Origin: GAS368 sp965227745
GTDB taxonomy: Bacteria > Verrucomicrobiota > Verrucomicrobiia > Opitutales > Opitutaceae
Assembly: GCA_965227745.1 (NCBI GenBank)
Contig: OZ245769.1
Span: 3,906,001-3,970,000, forward strand
Direction: 5' to 3'
DNA length: 64,000 nt
The notes below the pieces were generated by a model that did no database searches, was not told the DNA's origin, and was given only the letters and a program-made list of their open reading frames with translations. Shown here piece by piece: positions 33,801 through 44,300 of the stretch (positions within the stretch are counted from its first letter, which is position 1; each line of letters begins with the position of its first letter). The translations under genes were made by a program, and so were the position numbers.

Positions 33801-36800
33801 TGGCACCGGGAATAGGCCGCCCATTTCGCCGCCACTGGTAAGTTAAGGATCCCGTTAGTGCCGACGTGCCATTAAGGGTCAACGAGCCGCCAGCGGTGAT
33901 TGCCGTGCGACCCGTAGGAGCCAGCGCTACCGCCGGGGTGCTCGACACCGTCACCGTGGCATTTCGGCTGACCACAATGCCACGGTAATTCGATACGGTC
34001 ACTTGATAGGTTCCGGCTTGCGCGGCTGTGACGCCGACGAGAGTGAGCGTGGAATTCGTCGCGCCCGCGATGAAGCCGCCCGGCTTGCTCCATTGATAAG
34101 TCAGCGGCGCCGTGCCGGCACTTGCCACGACCCGCAAGAGAACGTTCTGCCCGGTCAGCGCCGCCGCGTCCGCCGGTTGCGTGGCGATCACTGGGACCGC
34201 GTCGAGCGTCGCATCCCGCAGCACCGCAGTGGCGTTCGCCCCTGCGGCAAGATCAATCACATTGCCCAAAGCAGACGGCAAAACGACACTCGTGCTGCTA
34301 TATGAGCCGTTGGTGCCCCAGGTAACCACCGTACCGTCGGCCTTCAGGGCCAAGGCATGGGTATCGCCGACAGCGATTTCCGTCACTCCAGAGAGCGTGG
34401 TAGGAATGGCGACGGCCGCCGAGGAGCCGGACCCCCAAGCCACGACCTTACCGTCGAACTTCAGGGCGAGCCCGAAATTGCTGCCGGCGGCAATCTGGAC
34501 GACCCCAGACAAATTCGCCGGCGGGCTGCTCTCCCCGCTGGAATTGCGCCCCCAGCCCACCACCGTGCCATCGGCGCGCAACGCGAGGCTAAAGGAATCA
34601 CCCGCGGAAACCGCGATGACATTCGAGAGCCCTGCCGGCACGGCCGTAGCGCCAGATACAGCGGAGCCCCAGGCCACGACGGTGCCATCGCCGCGCAGTG
34701 CCAGCGCGTGAGAATTACCCGCCGAAATCGCCACCACGCCGGATAGGCCGGTTGGCACCGCTAGTGCGGGGACTGACGACGTTGTCGCGGAGGTACTGCC
34801 ACTCCATGCGACCACGGTGCCATCTGCCCGCAGCGCCAGCGAAAAGGAATAGCCCGCGGCCACCGCGACGACATTGTTGAGCACCGGCACGTAGGCGGGA
34901 TCGTCGTAATAGTAATAGGAAGTAGGAAGCGTCGAACCCCGGTAGACCGTGCCACTGCCGTCGAGTGCGACCAGATTCGTACTCCGCGACGAAAGAGCGA
35001 TGATGCTACTATTTCCGGGAAAGCCCGAATACTCCGTGCCAGCCAGATCATACCGCAGCACCTGGGTGGCTGCGGGGATGAACGGCACAAACATCGCCGC
35101 GCTCACCACCGACCCGGAACCTTCGTTGTAGACAGCTTGATAATAGCCACCAGCAGCAGCGTTCGCGTTGGTGATCGTAAATGTCCGACCCGTCGCCCCG
35201 GCGATGGGCAGGCCATTGCGCCGCCACTGAACCGTGGCGCTCCCGGAAATGGCAGGAGACAGCGTCAGCGTCAGCGACTGACCGGGAGAAATTGGATAGC
35301 GCCCGCCGCCAGCCACGCTCACCACCGGGCTCGCGCTTAACGTGAGAGAGGCCGGAGTAGTGTAGTTGCTTCCGAGGGAATTCACCACTTGAGCCTGATA
35401 GCTCCCCACACTGGAGGCATCGACGCCGGTGACTGTGAAGCTGGCATTCGTGGCCCCATCAATCGCAGTGCCGTTCTTATACCACTGCCAAGTGAAGGGA
35501 GCCGTACCAGCGGTGGCGGTTGCGACAAACGTCACGCTCTGACCGATATTGGCCACCGCATTGCCGGGGCTCGACGTGATCGTAGGAGCGCTATCGCTCG
35601 ACGCATTCCGCAACGCCAGGCGGAACGAAGCTCCGGTCGCCACGCCGACGACTGAGCGCAAGTTGGCGGGCAGCTTCAAGGAGCCAGTGGTCGTGACAGG
35701 ATCACCCCAGACGAAGATGCTACCATCGGTCTTTAGCGCCACCACCTGCCCGTTCGAACTGGAGACGGCAACGACGCCGCTGAGATCGCTCGGCGCCGTT
35801 TGCACCACGGTGGCATACGGAGAGCCCCACACAGCCAAACTGCCGTCGCGCCGGACCGCTACCGCTATGCTATTGGCCACGCTCAACTGCGCCACCGGAG
35901 TCGCCTTCGCGGGCGTAGCGCCGATCGAGTTGCTGGCGGCATAGCCCCACAGTACCACCGAGCCATCGGCTTTCACCGCGCCAGAGATCGCGTCTCCTGC
36001 GGCGATGCTCACGACATTGGCCAGCCCATCTGGCATGGCGTAGCTTGTGGTGACGTAATAGTAACTCGTGCCCCACTCCACCACGGTGCCGTTGGCCTTC
36101 AGCGCCAAGCTGTGCCTCTCGCCCGCGGCGATGGCCACGACATCGGTCAAGCCAGCCGGCACCGAGATCTGATTATAAGAGTTGCTGCCCCAGGCCACGA
36201 CTGTGCCGTCCGACTTGAGCGCGAGTGAGTGCGCACCACCAGCCGAGATCGCCACGACATCGGACAGCCCGGCGGGTATCGCCAGCACCGGCGATGAAGA
36301 ATCCGTGGCCCACGTCTGCACCGAGCCGTCACTTTTCAGCACCAAGCCATGTCCGCTACCCGCGGCAATCGCCGTGACATTGTTCAACCCGGCGGGAGGC
36401 GAAACCGTCGTCCCCCACGCCAGGACTTCGATGCTGGGATGCCAGATATTCACAAAGACCGCCGGCGCGGTGACGCTGCCCGCCGTGTTGCTCACGACCG
36501 CTTGGTAATAGCCGGCATCGGTCGCCGCCACTTGGGAGACGATGAACGTGGCGGAGGTCGCGCCCGCGATCGGAATGCCGTTGCGTTTCCACTGATAGGA
36601 TAGCGGCGCGGTCCCTGTCGCCGTGACCACTAACGCCAAAGTCTGCCCCTTTGTGATCACCTGCCGCCGTGCGCTCAACAGGGACGCCGTAGGAGCCGTG
36701 GCCGGGGTCGGCACCGTCAGCGTGAAAGCCTGCGTGGCGCTGCCGCGGCTATTGGTCGCTGTGATCACGAAAGTGAACGGCGAGCCTGCGGTGCTCGGAG

Positions 36801-38286
36801 GCGTGCCAGACAACACCCCGGTCAGGGGATTTAGGCTGGCCCACGAGGGAAAGACCCCGCTGGTCACACTATACGTCGGCGCTGGCGAACCGGCCGTCAA
36901 AATATTGAAGGCACCAGGCGCGCCGATTGAAAACGTCGCCGCGGCCGCGCTCGTGAATACGGGAACGGATATGACCGTGAGAACCGCCGGGGCGGAAAAC
37001 GAAGTCGCAGCGGCATTTGTCACTACACAGCGAAACTGGTCCCCAGTCATGGGGGCGGTGATGCCCGCGATACTCAGCGTGGCCGTCTTCGTACCGGTGT
37101 AGGCGCCGCCTTCGGCCAAATTTACAAAAAATCCCGTCCCCGCCGCCTGGCGCTGCCATTGGTATGCGGCCGTGGGACCACCGGCAGAAACGACCGAGAA
37201 GGTAATGTTTTGCCCAGCGTCGGCACTGACCGCAGCTGGCGGCGTCGTGATGGCCGGATAGGGAATCAGCGTCGCCTTGCGGATGACATGGTTATTGGAG
37301 TCCGTGATAAACAGGTTTCCGCCCGCATCGACCGCGATGCTGACGGGCCGGGAAAATCTCGTTTCCGTCCCAACGCCTTCCGTCGACCCAGACACATTGG
37401 CGAGCCCGAGGAGAGTGGTCGTTGCGCCCGCTGCCGTCACCCGCCGGATCGTTTGGGTTCCGTCCTCCGTGAGATACATCGTGTCGCCGGCATCGATGCA
37501 AAGGCCGCTGATCGTGCCGAAACGCGCGGCGGAGCCCACCCCATCAACGGCGTTGCCGTAATATGAATTGGGCGAGCCCGCCAGCGTGCTGACCTCCCCC
37601 GATGATGATATCTTCCGCAGCGTGTAATTGTTCCGATCCGCCACGATCAGGGTCCCCGTCGAGTCCACCACTATGCCGCCGGGCGAATAAAACCTCGCGA
37701 GTGAAGCCGGGCCATCGACATTTCCCGCCACGCCGGGGAGGCCGGCGACTGTCGTGACGACGCCGGCCGAGGTGATCTTACGGATGGTGTGGTTGTTCGT
37801 ATCGGAGACGTACAGCGTACCGCTGGCATCCACGGCCATTCCATTGGGCCCGTTGAACCGCGCCGCCGCGCCGGTGCCGTTGGCGATTCCGGAGGACCCA
37901 GCCGTGCCGGCGAAAACCGTGAGCGTGCCATCGGTCGTGAGCCGACGAATCACGTGCGCAGTCATATCGGCCAGATACACCACCCCCGCCGGCGTCACCG
38001 CCACCGACTGGACACCGCCCAACGAACTGAGCAGCGTGGTTGTCGTACCGCTGGGCGATACTTTGCGCAGCACCGTCCCCGAACCATCGACGAGGTAAAG
38101 GTTGCCCGCGCCGTCGATCCCCATCGAGGTCGGGAAGCGAAAGCGCGCTGACGTGCTGTCGCCATCGGCGCTGCCCGGCAGGCCAACCGAGCCCGCGAGC
38201 GTGCTCGTCGAGTACGTCTGCGACCACGCAGTCGATACCAAGGCCACGAGCAATAATCCCAAACGTAATAATGCAAAGGGCTTCAT
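30808..38286 (-). CDS. Giant exported NHL/RCC1/Ig protein A with C-terminal EF-hand pair
   Basis: A 2,492-residue exported protein. Signal peptide: MKPFALLRLGLLLVALVSTA. Approximate layout: six NHL units (20-340); an Ig-like domain; a putative-Ig domain (about 440-520); an Ig-like domain; RCC1 block 1 of seven units (about 620-895); two Ig; RCC1 block 2 of seven units (about 1075-1360); two Ig; RCC1 block 3 of seven units (about 1540-1805); an Ig; two NDDW domains (about 1900-2165); an Ig; the LPxGW domain (about 2262-2372); and two EF-hand modules to the end (loops DSNHDNRISLVE and DTDHDGRLSLFE). In the first loop the glycine at position 6 is Asn. It is last of three similar genes; 26 bases separate it from the stop of gene B. 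No enzymatic motif or membrane anchor is seen. Surface location is inferred. Confidence 0.9.
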   Translation of the reverse strand: MKPFALLRLGLLLVALVSTAWSQTYSTSTLAGSVGLPGSADGDSTSARFRFPTSMGIDGAGNLYLVDGSGTVLRKVSPSGTTTTLLSSLGGVQSVAVTPAGVVYLADMTAHVIRRLTTDGTLTVFAGTAGSSGIANGTGAAARFNGPNGMAVDASGTLYVSDTNNHTIRKITSAGVVTTVAGLPGVAGNVDGPASLARFYSPGGIVVDSTGTLIVADRNNYTLRKISSSGEVSTLAGSPNSYYGNAVDGVGSAARFGTISGLCIDAGDTMYLTEDGTQTIRRVTAAGATTTLLGLANVSGSTEGVGTETRFSRPVSIAVDAGGNLFITDSNNHVIRKATLIPYPAITTPPAAVSADAGQNITFSVVSAGGPTAAYQWQRQAAGTGFFVNLAEGGAYTGTKTATLSIAGITAPMTGDQFRCVVTNAAATSFSAPAVLTVISVPVFTSAAAATFSIGAPGAFNILTAGSPAPTYSVTSGVFPSWASLNPLTGVLSGTPPSTAGSPFTFVITATNSRGSATQAFTLTVPTPATAPTASLLSARRQVITKGQTLALVVTATGTAPLSYQWKRNGIPIAGATSATFIVSQVAATDAGYYQAVVSNTAGSVTAPAVFVNIWHPSIEVLAWGTTVSPPAGLNNVTAIAAGSGHGLVLKSDGSVQTWATDSSSPVLAIPAGLSDVVAISAGGAHSLALKSDGTVVAWGSNSYNQISVPAGLTDVVAIAAGERHSLALKANGTVVEWGTSYYYVTTSYAMPDGLANVVSIAAGDAISGAVKADGSVVLWGYAASNSIGATPAKATPVAQLSVANSIAVAVRRDGSLAVWGSPYATVVQTAPSDLSGVVAVSSSNGQVVALKTDGSIFVWGDPVTTTGSLKLPANLRSVVGVATGASFRLALRNASSDSAPTITSSPGNAVANIGQSVTFVATATAGTAPFTWQWYKNGTAIDGATNASFTVTGVDASSVGSYQAQVVNSLGSNYTTPASLTLSASPVVSVAGGGRYPISPGQSLTLTLSPAISGSATVQWRRNGLPIAGATGRTFTITNANAAAGGYYQAVYNEGSGSVVSAAMFVPFIPAATQVLRYDLAGTEYSGFPGNSSIIALSSRSTNLVALDGSGTVYRGSTLPTSYYYYDDPAYVPVLNNVVAVAAGYSFSLALRADGTVVAWSGSTSATTSSVPALAVPTGLSGVVAISAGNSHALALRGDGTVVAWGSAVSGATAVPAGLSNVIAVSAGDSFSLALRADGTVVGWGRNSSGESSPPANLSGVVQIAAGSNFGLALKFDGKVVAWGSGSSAAVAIPTTLSGVTEIAVGDTHALALKADGTVVTWGTNGSYSSTSVVLPSALGNVIDLAAGANATAVLRDATLDAVPVIATQPADAAALTGQNVLLRVVASAGTAPLTYQWSKPGGFIAGATNSTLTLVGVTAAQAGTYQVTVSNYRGIVVSRNATVTVSSTPAVALAPTGRTAITAGGSLTLNGTSALTGSLTYQWRRNGRPIPGATTANYQITAARWSDGGAYQFVATNAVGSAVSSPAYVMVSGPFVVRAWGDNSGGQTSVPAGLTGVVAVSAGAAHSLALKNDGTVVSWGSADYGLQNVPVGLTNVVAIAAGNRFSLALRADGTVACWGLINFVPADLSNVVAIAASDYSTHAMALRSDGTVVVWTADGVRTDTPAGLGEVTAIASGAGYRYALRADGSVVQWNQADYSSTPVTITPLATGVMAISAASDFLLMLKTDGTLTRSLPAYSYNNIVIPSTLTGVVDITSSYSTAYALKSDGTVVGLNSSGSTDLAAVSASPVVQISGGYGHAVVLRDSSNDIAPVISAQSTAVSATAGQTLTLSVTSTALPPPTYQWYRNGQVLSGSTLSTLSFASISEFENGAVYTVIVSNALGSVVSDPIVVTVTPAIGQRSILRTSARANALPAVLMSSFTIEGGTTKAMLIRGVGPALAAFGLTGTLADPQLAVTNSSGSAVVANDNWSATSSLVSMTSSVGAFPLTNGSRDAAIAQSFGAGTYHVRLTGGSSGGGGLALLELYDGDSFSAPHLVYLSTHAFAGTDSDAFVQGLNLAGIPVGRSYLIRALGPTLWGTGALADPKLAIYNVDGVQLAANDDWAGDAALATAGASVGAMPLSPVSKDAVVNFTPPSAGTYTLRVSGPPGVTGRVLLEIFEVDSQRAATIPAAIVAPPQSVTALAGQPATFGVVTVGKPAPTYQWRKGSAAIPGATDATYTIASVQSTDAADYSVVATNSGGSAVSTPASLAIVTQTAVHAIVGPGYVAGGTVTLTNTLTYTGTASSVGWELILPAGWSYASGTGEGDVKPAAGAIGTLGWTWTTPPASPLIFTCTLNVPANMTGPASLTGSAIVRLGGAAETVAATPGPLQVMAAPTMHSADSNHDNRISLVELTRVIDLYNTRNGAARTGAYSVAVSTTEDGFAADPTRASGATATLSVYHSADTDHDGRLSLFELTRVIELYNTRNGTVRTGQYHSQGSTEDGFGVGP

Positions 38287-38312
38287 CGATGTAAAATGCG
38301 TTGAGGTCAGGT

Positions 38313-41300
38313 TCACGGCGCGGGAGCGAAGCCATCCTCGGAGCTGCTTTGCACGCGATAAGCCCCAGTGCGGGTCGTACCCGAACGAGTGTTGTAGAGT
38401 TCGATCACACGGGTCAGCTCGGTCAGCCCAATGAGTCCGTCCCGATTGGTATCGGCCGTGTGATACCGCGGCAGTGCAATCACACCCGATCCAACAGGCG
38501 TGAGATCCGGGGCAAAGCCATCTTCCGATCCCACTTGAATGGCGTAGCGGCCAGTCCGGGTCGTGCCGCTGCGGGTATTGTAGATTTCAATGACACGGGT
38601 CAGCTCAAACAAGCTGATGCGTCCGTCGTGATCCACATCCGCGGCATGCCGAAAACTCACTTTGAGCGGATCGGGTTGAACGAGGAACGAGGCGGCGCTA
38701 GCCCCCGGGTTAATTGTCACCATGGCCACCAACGACTGGTCACCGGCAGCGGACGCCGGTACATTTAGCACATAGCTAAAGGCGACGACTCCGGCCGTGA
38801 GGTTCGTCCACTCCCACTCGATCAATGACGTGGCCCCCGCAACGGGTTTCACGGCGCCCTCGCCGCCAGCGCTGGAAGCAAAGCTCCAGCCTGCAGGTAA
38901 GACTACGGCCCAGCGCAGCCCTGCCTTCGCCGCATCGAGCGAAAGCGTATTGGTCACCATCACCGTGCGGCCCGCCTCATAACCGGCGCCCACCACGGCA
39001 TGCGCGGCGGTCACCCCCGTCGGCAAGATGCTCAAGCTCGCTTCGGCACTCGTGATCGAATTTGACCCGCTCGTGACGACCACGGTGTATTTGCCCGCAT
39101 CTGTGGCCTGCGCGGAAGTCCGCGTAAAAGTGGCCGTCGTCGCACCGTCCACGGGGGTGCCGTCTTTTTTCCACTGGTAGGCCAGCGGCGGAGTGCCCGT
39201 GGCCGTCACGGAAAACGATGCCGTCGCGCCCGCCCATACCGCTTGGCTAACCGGCTGGGTAGTGATCGCCAGCGGAGCTTGCACCACGACCGTCGCACTC
39301 GTGCTGCTGATAGAGCCATAAGCATTGGTCACCGTCACCGCGTAGACACCCGAATCGCCCGGCTGGAGATTTGTGAGCGTCAAGGTCGCCGAGTTCTTGT
39401 CGGGAATATCCACTCCATTTTTCGTCCACTGATAAGTAAAGGGACCGGGGCCAGAGACCGTCACGCTCAGCGTCGTGGAACTGCCCACGGCTCCGGCGAA
39501 CGACGCGGGCGCCGTGGTGACACTTGGAGCGGCCAGCGCCATCGTGACGGAAAGACCATTCGGCGTGCCGCCGCCGCTGATGAGTAATTGGCCGGAGTCC
39601 AGCAGCGTAAATGCCGTGGGCACCCCAACAAGGCCCATCATGGAGAAGGAATCGTCACGGCGTCCACGGGCTGTGACACGCGTGATATAAGTGGAATTGG
39701 GGTTAGTCGAAGAAACCCCCGTAAAGGAGTCAATTTGACCTCGCACGAGTGCCCGCCCGTTTTCTAGCGGCAATAATTCCTGCATTGCGCACTCATAGGG
39801 GCCGACGAAGCTAGCGTTGGCCCCGCCAGTGGCATTGAGGCGCGAAAGGATATTGATGCCGCCTATAAGAAGGGTGCCGCTGGCTTCGAACGCGTGCGTC
39901 ACCAACTCTCCCGTGATCGTGCTATAAGTGAATGCAGCATCGACTGAGCCGTCTGCTTGAAACCGAGTCAAACTGGAGGTGTAACCGGACATCTTACCCA
40001 TCAGCAGCTTGCCATCGGCCTGGACGCGAAGGGACCTCACATCGTCGTCGGACGCCACGTTGGTCAGATTGTTGAACGCCGTGTCTTGAGTGCCGTCGCT
40101 CTTGAGCACCACCATGCGCTTTGGGCCGGAAGCCCCGTCGAAACTGGTGAATTTGCCTCCGACCGCGAGTCGCGCACCCGGCATTGCAGCGATGGCAGTC
40201 GGAGCCACGTTTGGACCTGTGCCGGGTACGAAGGTAGTATCGAGAGTACCATCCGTATTTAGCCGAGCGGTCTTGCCGCGAGCGACACCGAGAAACGTAG
40301 AAAAATTGCCCGCCACCCAGACCCGTCCATCGCCAACCGGAGCGAGTTGTGTAATTACTCCATTCGCTCCCGAAATCACTGTATTAAAGGCGGTGTCTAC
40401 GGAAAGATCGGCATTCAGCCGTCCAATGTTACGAGGTACAATATATCCACCCAAAGTATCAAAATCTCCGCCAACCAGCACCTTTCCGCCCGGCAGCGGA
40501 AGGAGGGCATTCACCACCCCGGGGAAGAGCACCACAGGCGTGAACATGGAATCAAGCGTGTCATCGGCTTTGATTCGAGCGACTTGGAAACGAGTATTGT
40601 TTCCTACTCCGAGGAAATATCCGGTGAGAATGAAACCACCGTCACTTTGCACCGCGAGACTGGCCACCGTATTGTTGGGCGCCGCGGTGAAACCCATATC
40701 CCTCGAACCGCTGCTGTTGAGGCGTACCACGGTCGGCACCGTCGAGCCGCTGAGATGACTGAACGAGCCACCGACGAGTATCTTACCGTCGCGTTGGACA
40801 TCCATCGCATACACCACGGAATCGAAGCCGCTGCCGTCCAAACTAAAACCCGGGTCCAGCGTGCCATCACTCAACAAGCGCGCAACACCGCCCGAGGTGA
40901 AGTTATTGACGTTCGTAAATGCACCGCCCAATAGCAATTTCCCGTCACCTTGCAGCACGACCTTCACCACGGTATTATTGGTGCCAGAACGGGGAGCGAA
41001 AGAGGCGTCAAGTGCGCCGTCGCGGCCGAGCCGCGCGATTCCGAGTTGCGATCCGCCCGTCCAAAAATAACCGAACGAACCGCCAATGATGATGCGATCG
41101 CTGGGGTCGACGGCGATGGAGTAGATGCCGCCTCCGACGGCGGCAAGCCCTGCGCCGAAGGTGTTGTCCACTGTGCCATTAGGATTGACGCGGAGCAGAA
41201 AAGCCCGGTTCGGATTGCTAGCGACCCCGCCGAAGGCTCCACCCACGAGCAGCTTACCGTCAGATTGAACTGCCAACGTCCGAACGTAACGCGTCGGATT

Positions 41301-44300
41301 ATCGCTGGTAAAAGAATCGTCGAGCGAGCCGTCTGCGTTTAGCCGCGCTAGAAACGAGTAATTTTGGGTGGCACTACGAAGACTAGTGAACTCGCCTCCC
41401 ACCCAGACCTTGCCATTCGCGAGGGGTTGAATCGCCCACACCGCACCATTCAGCATCGGCGGGACGAATGTGTCATCGAGCGTGCCATCAGCGTTGAAGC
41501 GCGCCACACGATTGCGCAGCTTACCATTGACCGAGGAAAAATCACCGCCGACGTAAAGCTTACCATTGGAAGCCACGACCGAGGTATATACCCACCCACC
41601 GATCACCTCGGCAGCCACATTCACATTGGGATCAAACGTTATCTTACCCGGATAGCTCGTCGGTGCCACTTGCAGGCGCGTCGCCGGCGAGGCGGTTACG
41701 GTCGACCCATTTACCAAAACGTAATCGTAGTTGCCAGCATCGCCCCGGCTCACCGAGTCAAATGCAAGCGACGAACCCGTCGCACCGGGAATAGGGGTGC
41801 CGTTACGCCGCCACTGCACCGTCGACGCACCCGATCCAGGCGACGGCACGGTCAACGAAAAGGCCCGCCCCGCCACCGTCGACACTCCTTCTATGGTCGG
41901 CGGGCCGCTCAAGGTGGCAGCGGCGCTCGTAACTCGGCCATAGTTATTATAAACAGCGACGGTATACTGCCCGACATCGGCCGGACCGACATTAGTCAGG
42001 GTGAGGGTCGCCGTCGACGCCCCCGAGATATTCGAAATGCCGCCGTTAAAGAGCGGCGCGCCATCCTGATACCACTCATAGTAAAACGGTGCCGAGCCCG
42101 TGGCCGCCACGCTAAACGAAACGGTGTCGCCCGCTGCTACGGCACGGCTGGCCGGCTGGGTCACAATCATCGGGGGACGCGGCGCGGAGAGCGCATAGGC
42201 AAATCCTTCGCCTGCCGCAATCGCCGTCACGGCATTCAGCTCTTCCGGCAACCGATAGATCGCGCTGAGTCGAGGGCCCCAGCCGACCACGCCGCCATCA
42301 GATTTAAGCACCAAACCGTAGTTGTAGCCGATGGCGACACTCGTGGCATTCGTGAGCGCAGGCGGATTTCCCACACTTTCGAAATCGGCCCCCCACGAAA
42401 CGAGGGTGCCGTCGATTTTCACTACCGCATAACCCGTGCGGGAGGTTGAAATGCTCACTACGTCCCGTCTGGCGGCGGGCGGCACTACCAGATAGTCGGG
42501 CCACGTCACCACTGAGCCGTCGGATTTTAGTGCGATCGAATGCGACTCGGCCGCTGCGATCGCGACTACATTTTTCAGTCCCGTGGGGACGCTCGCAACC
42601 GCACCCCTCCCCCACGACACCAACGTGCCATCGCTCTTCAGCGCTAAGCCGTGCAATCCACCTGCCGCCACAGCGACGATGTCGGATAGAATGGGCGGCC
42701 CGATCGTGCCATCCGTCCCGCCGCCCCAGCCGATGACAGTCCCATCCGCCTTTAGGGCCAAACTCTGGTTCACGCCGGCCGATATGGCCACCACGTTGGC
42801 CAAACCAGCTGGCAGTCCGCTGGCACTACCGCTGCCCCAAGCGACCACCGTGCGATCGAGTTTGAGGGCCAGCATGTGGGACGAGCCTGCAGCAATCGCC
42901 GTCATTGCCCCGCTGAAGGGAGGAGCGTTACTGACCGCACCGCTGCCCCAACCGACGAGCACCCCATCGGTCGCCTCGACGACGAGAGGGAAACCCGCCC
43001 GCGAAGTAACCCCCGTTTGGTCGGTGGCGCGCACTTCATACCATCCCCGATCAGCCAAGGTGAGCGACGGCAACTGGAGTACCGCCGTGATCGCGCCGGG
43101 GATGGCCTGGCCATTGTGAAACCACTGGAAGCCGACCGCCGGCGCATCGGTGGTCGTCACGACAAAAGAAATGGACTGCCCCACGAGCCGGGTGCGTATC
43201 ACTGGATTGGATACAATGACCGGCGGCGTTACGAGACTGACCCGGGCCGCGGGCGACTCCACCGAGCCGACGCCATTGGTGACGACCACGGTATAGCTGC
43301 CGTTATCGCTCTTCTGCCCGTCGCTGAGGGTGAGCGTGGCTGTTTTGGAGCCAGAGACTTTTGCGTCGTCTACCAAAGCCACGCCATTTTTCTTCCACTG
43401 ATAAGTAGGAGACGGCGCACCCGTGGCAGTCACGGTAAGCGAAAAGGTATCGCCCAGATTGCGCACCGTAGCCACCGGGGGAACCGTGATGACCGGGGTG
43501 GCCGCCGGCACGATGGCAAACGCGGTCGTTTCCGTGCCCGTCACCGCCATCGCGCCGCTCACGCCCACGGGTACGGGCGTAACCCCCGTGACCGAGCCGC
43601 CCCAAACCACGACGCTCCCGTCCGCTTTGCGGGCCATGCTGTAATCCTTGCCGCCGGAGATGGACACCACGCCGCTCAGGCCCGCCGGCACCGTGCACTG
43701 GCCGTAAAAATTCTGGCCCCAGGCCACGACAGTGCCATCCGCTTTCAGTACGAGATAGTGCTGCGTGCCCATCGCAATCGCCGCTACATTGGCCAGATTC
43801 GCCGGCATGCCCTCCAAGTAGTCGCCCCACGCGACCACGGTGCCATCCGCTTTCAACGCGAGGGCGCTACTGTCTCCCGCCGCGACCGCAATCACATCCG
43901 AAAGACCTGCGGGCGGGGACAACCAGCGATCATATACCGTACCATCGAGTTTCAGGTAAGTAGAGTGGTTCTTACCGAGCGCCAGGCCCTTTACGAGGCC
44001 GATCTCGGCATAGATCGTGGGATTCGCGAAATAAGCCCAATATAGCAGCGTGCCGTCGGCTTGGACTGCCTCCACCTCACGATCAGACCCCGCTAACATT
44101 ACGACGCCAGGCGGGGGCGTGAAATTAGGATCATAGTGGATGCCCCAATCATAGATGGAGCCATCGCTGCGCAGCGCGCAGACACTTGAAAGAGAAACGA
44201 AACTTCCTATCGCCCCAGCCAGCGCCGCGGAGCTGTTAAGCGGCCAACCCACGACGGCGCGCTGCACCGGCACTGCTGCTGCGGCGTCGAGCGTGAAGAT

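Noticed and set aside
38286..38316. Possible frameshift or readthrough joining giant genes A and B
   Set aside because: B has a complete EF-hand tail before its stop, and A has its own ATG and signal peptide 26 bases later, so they are separate genes.
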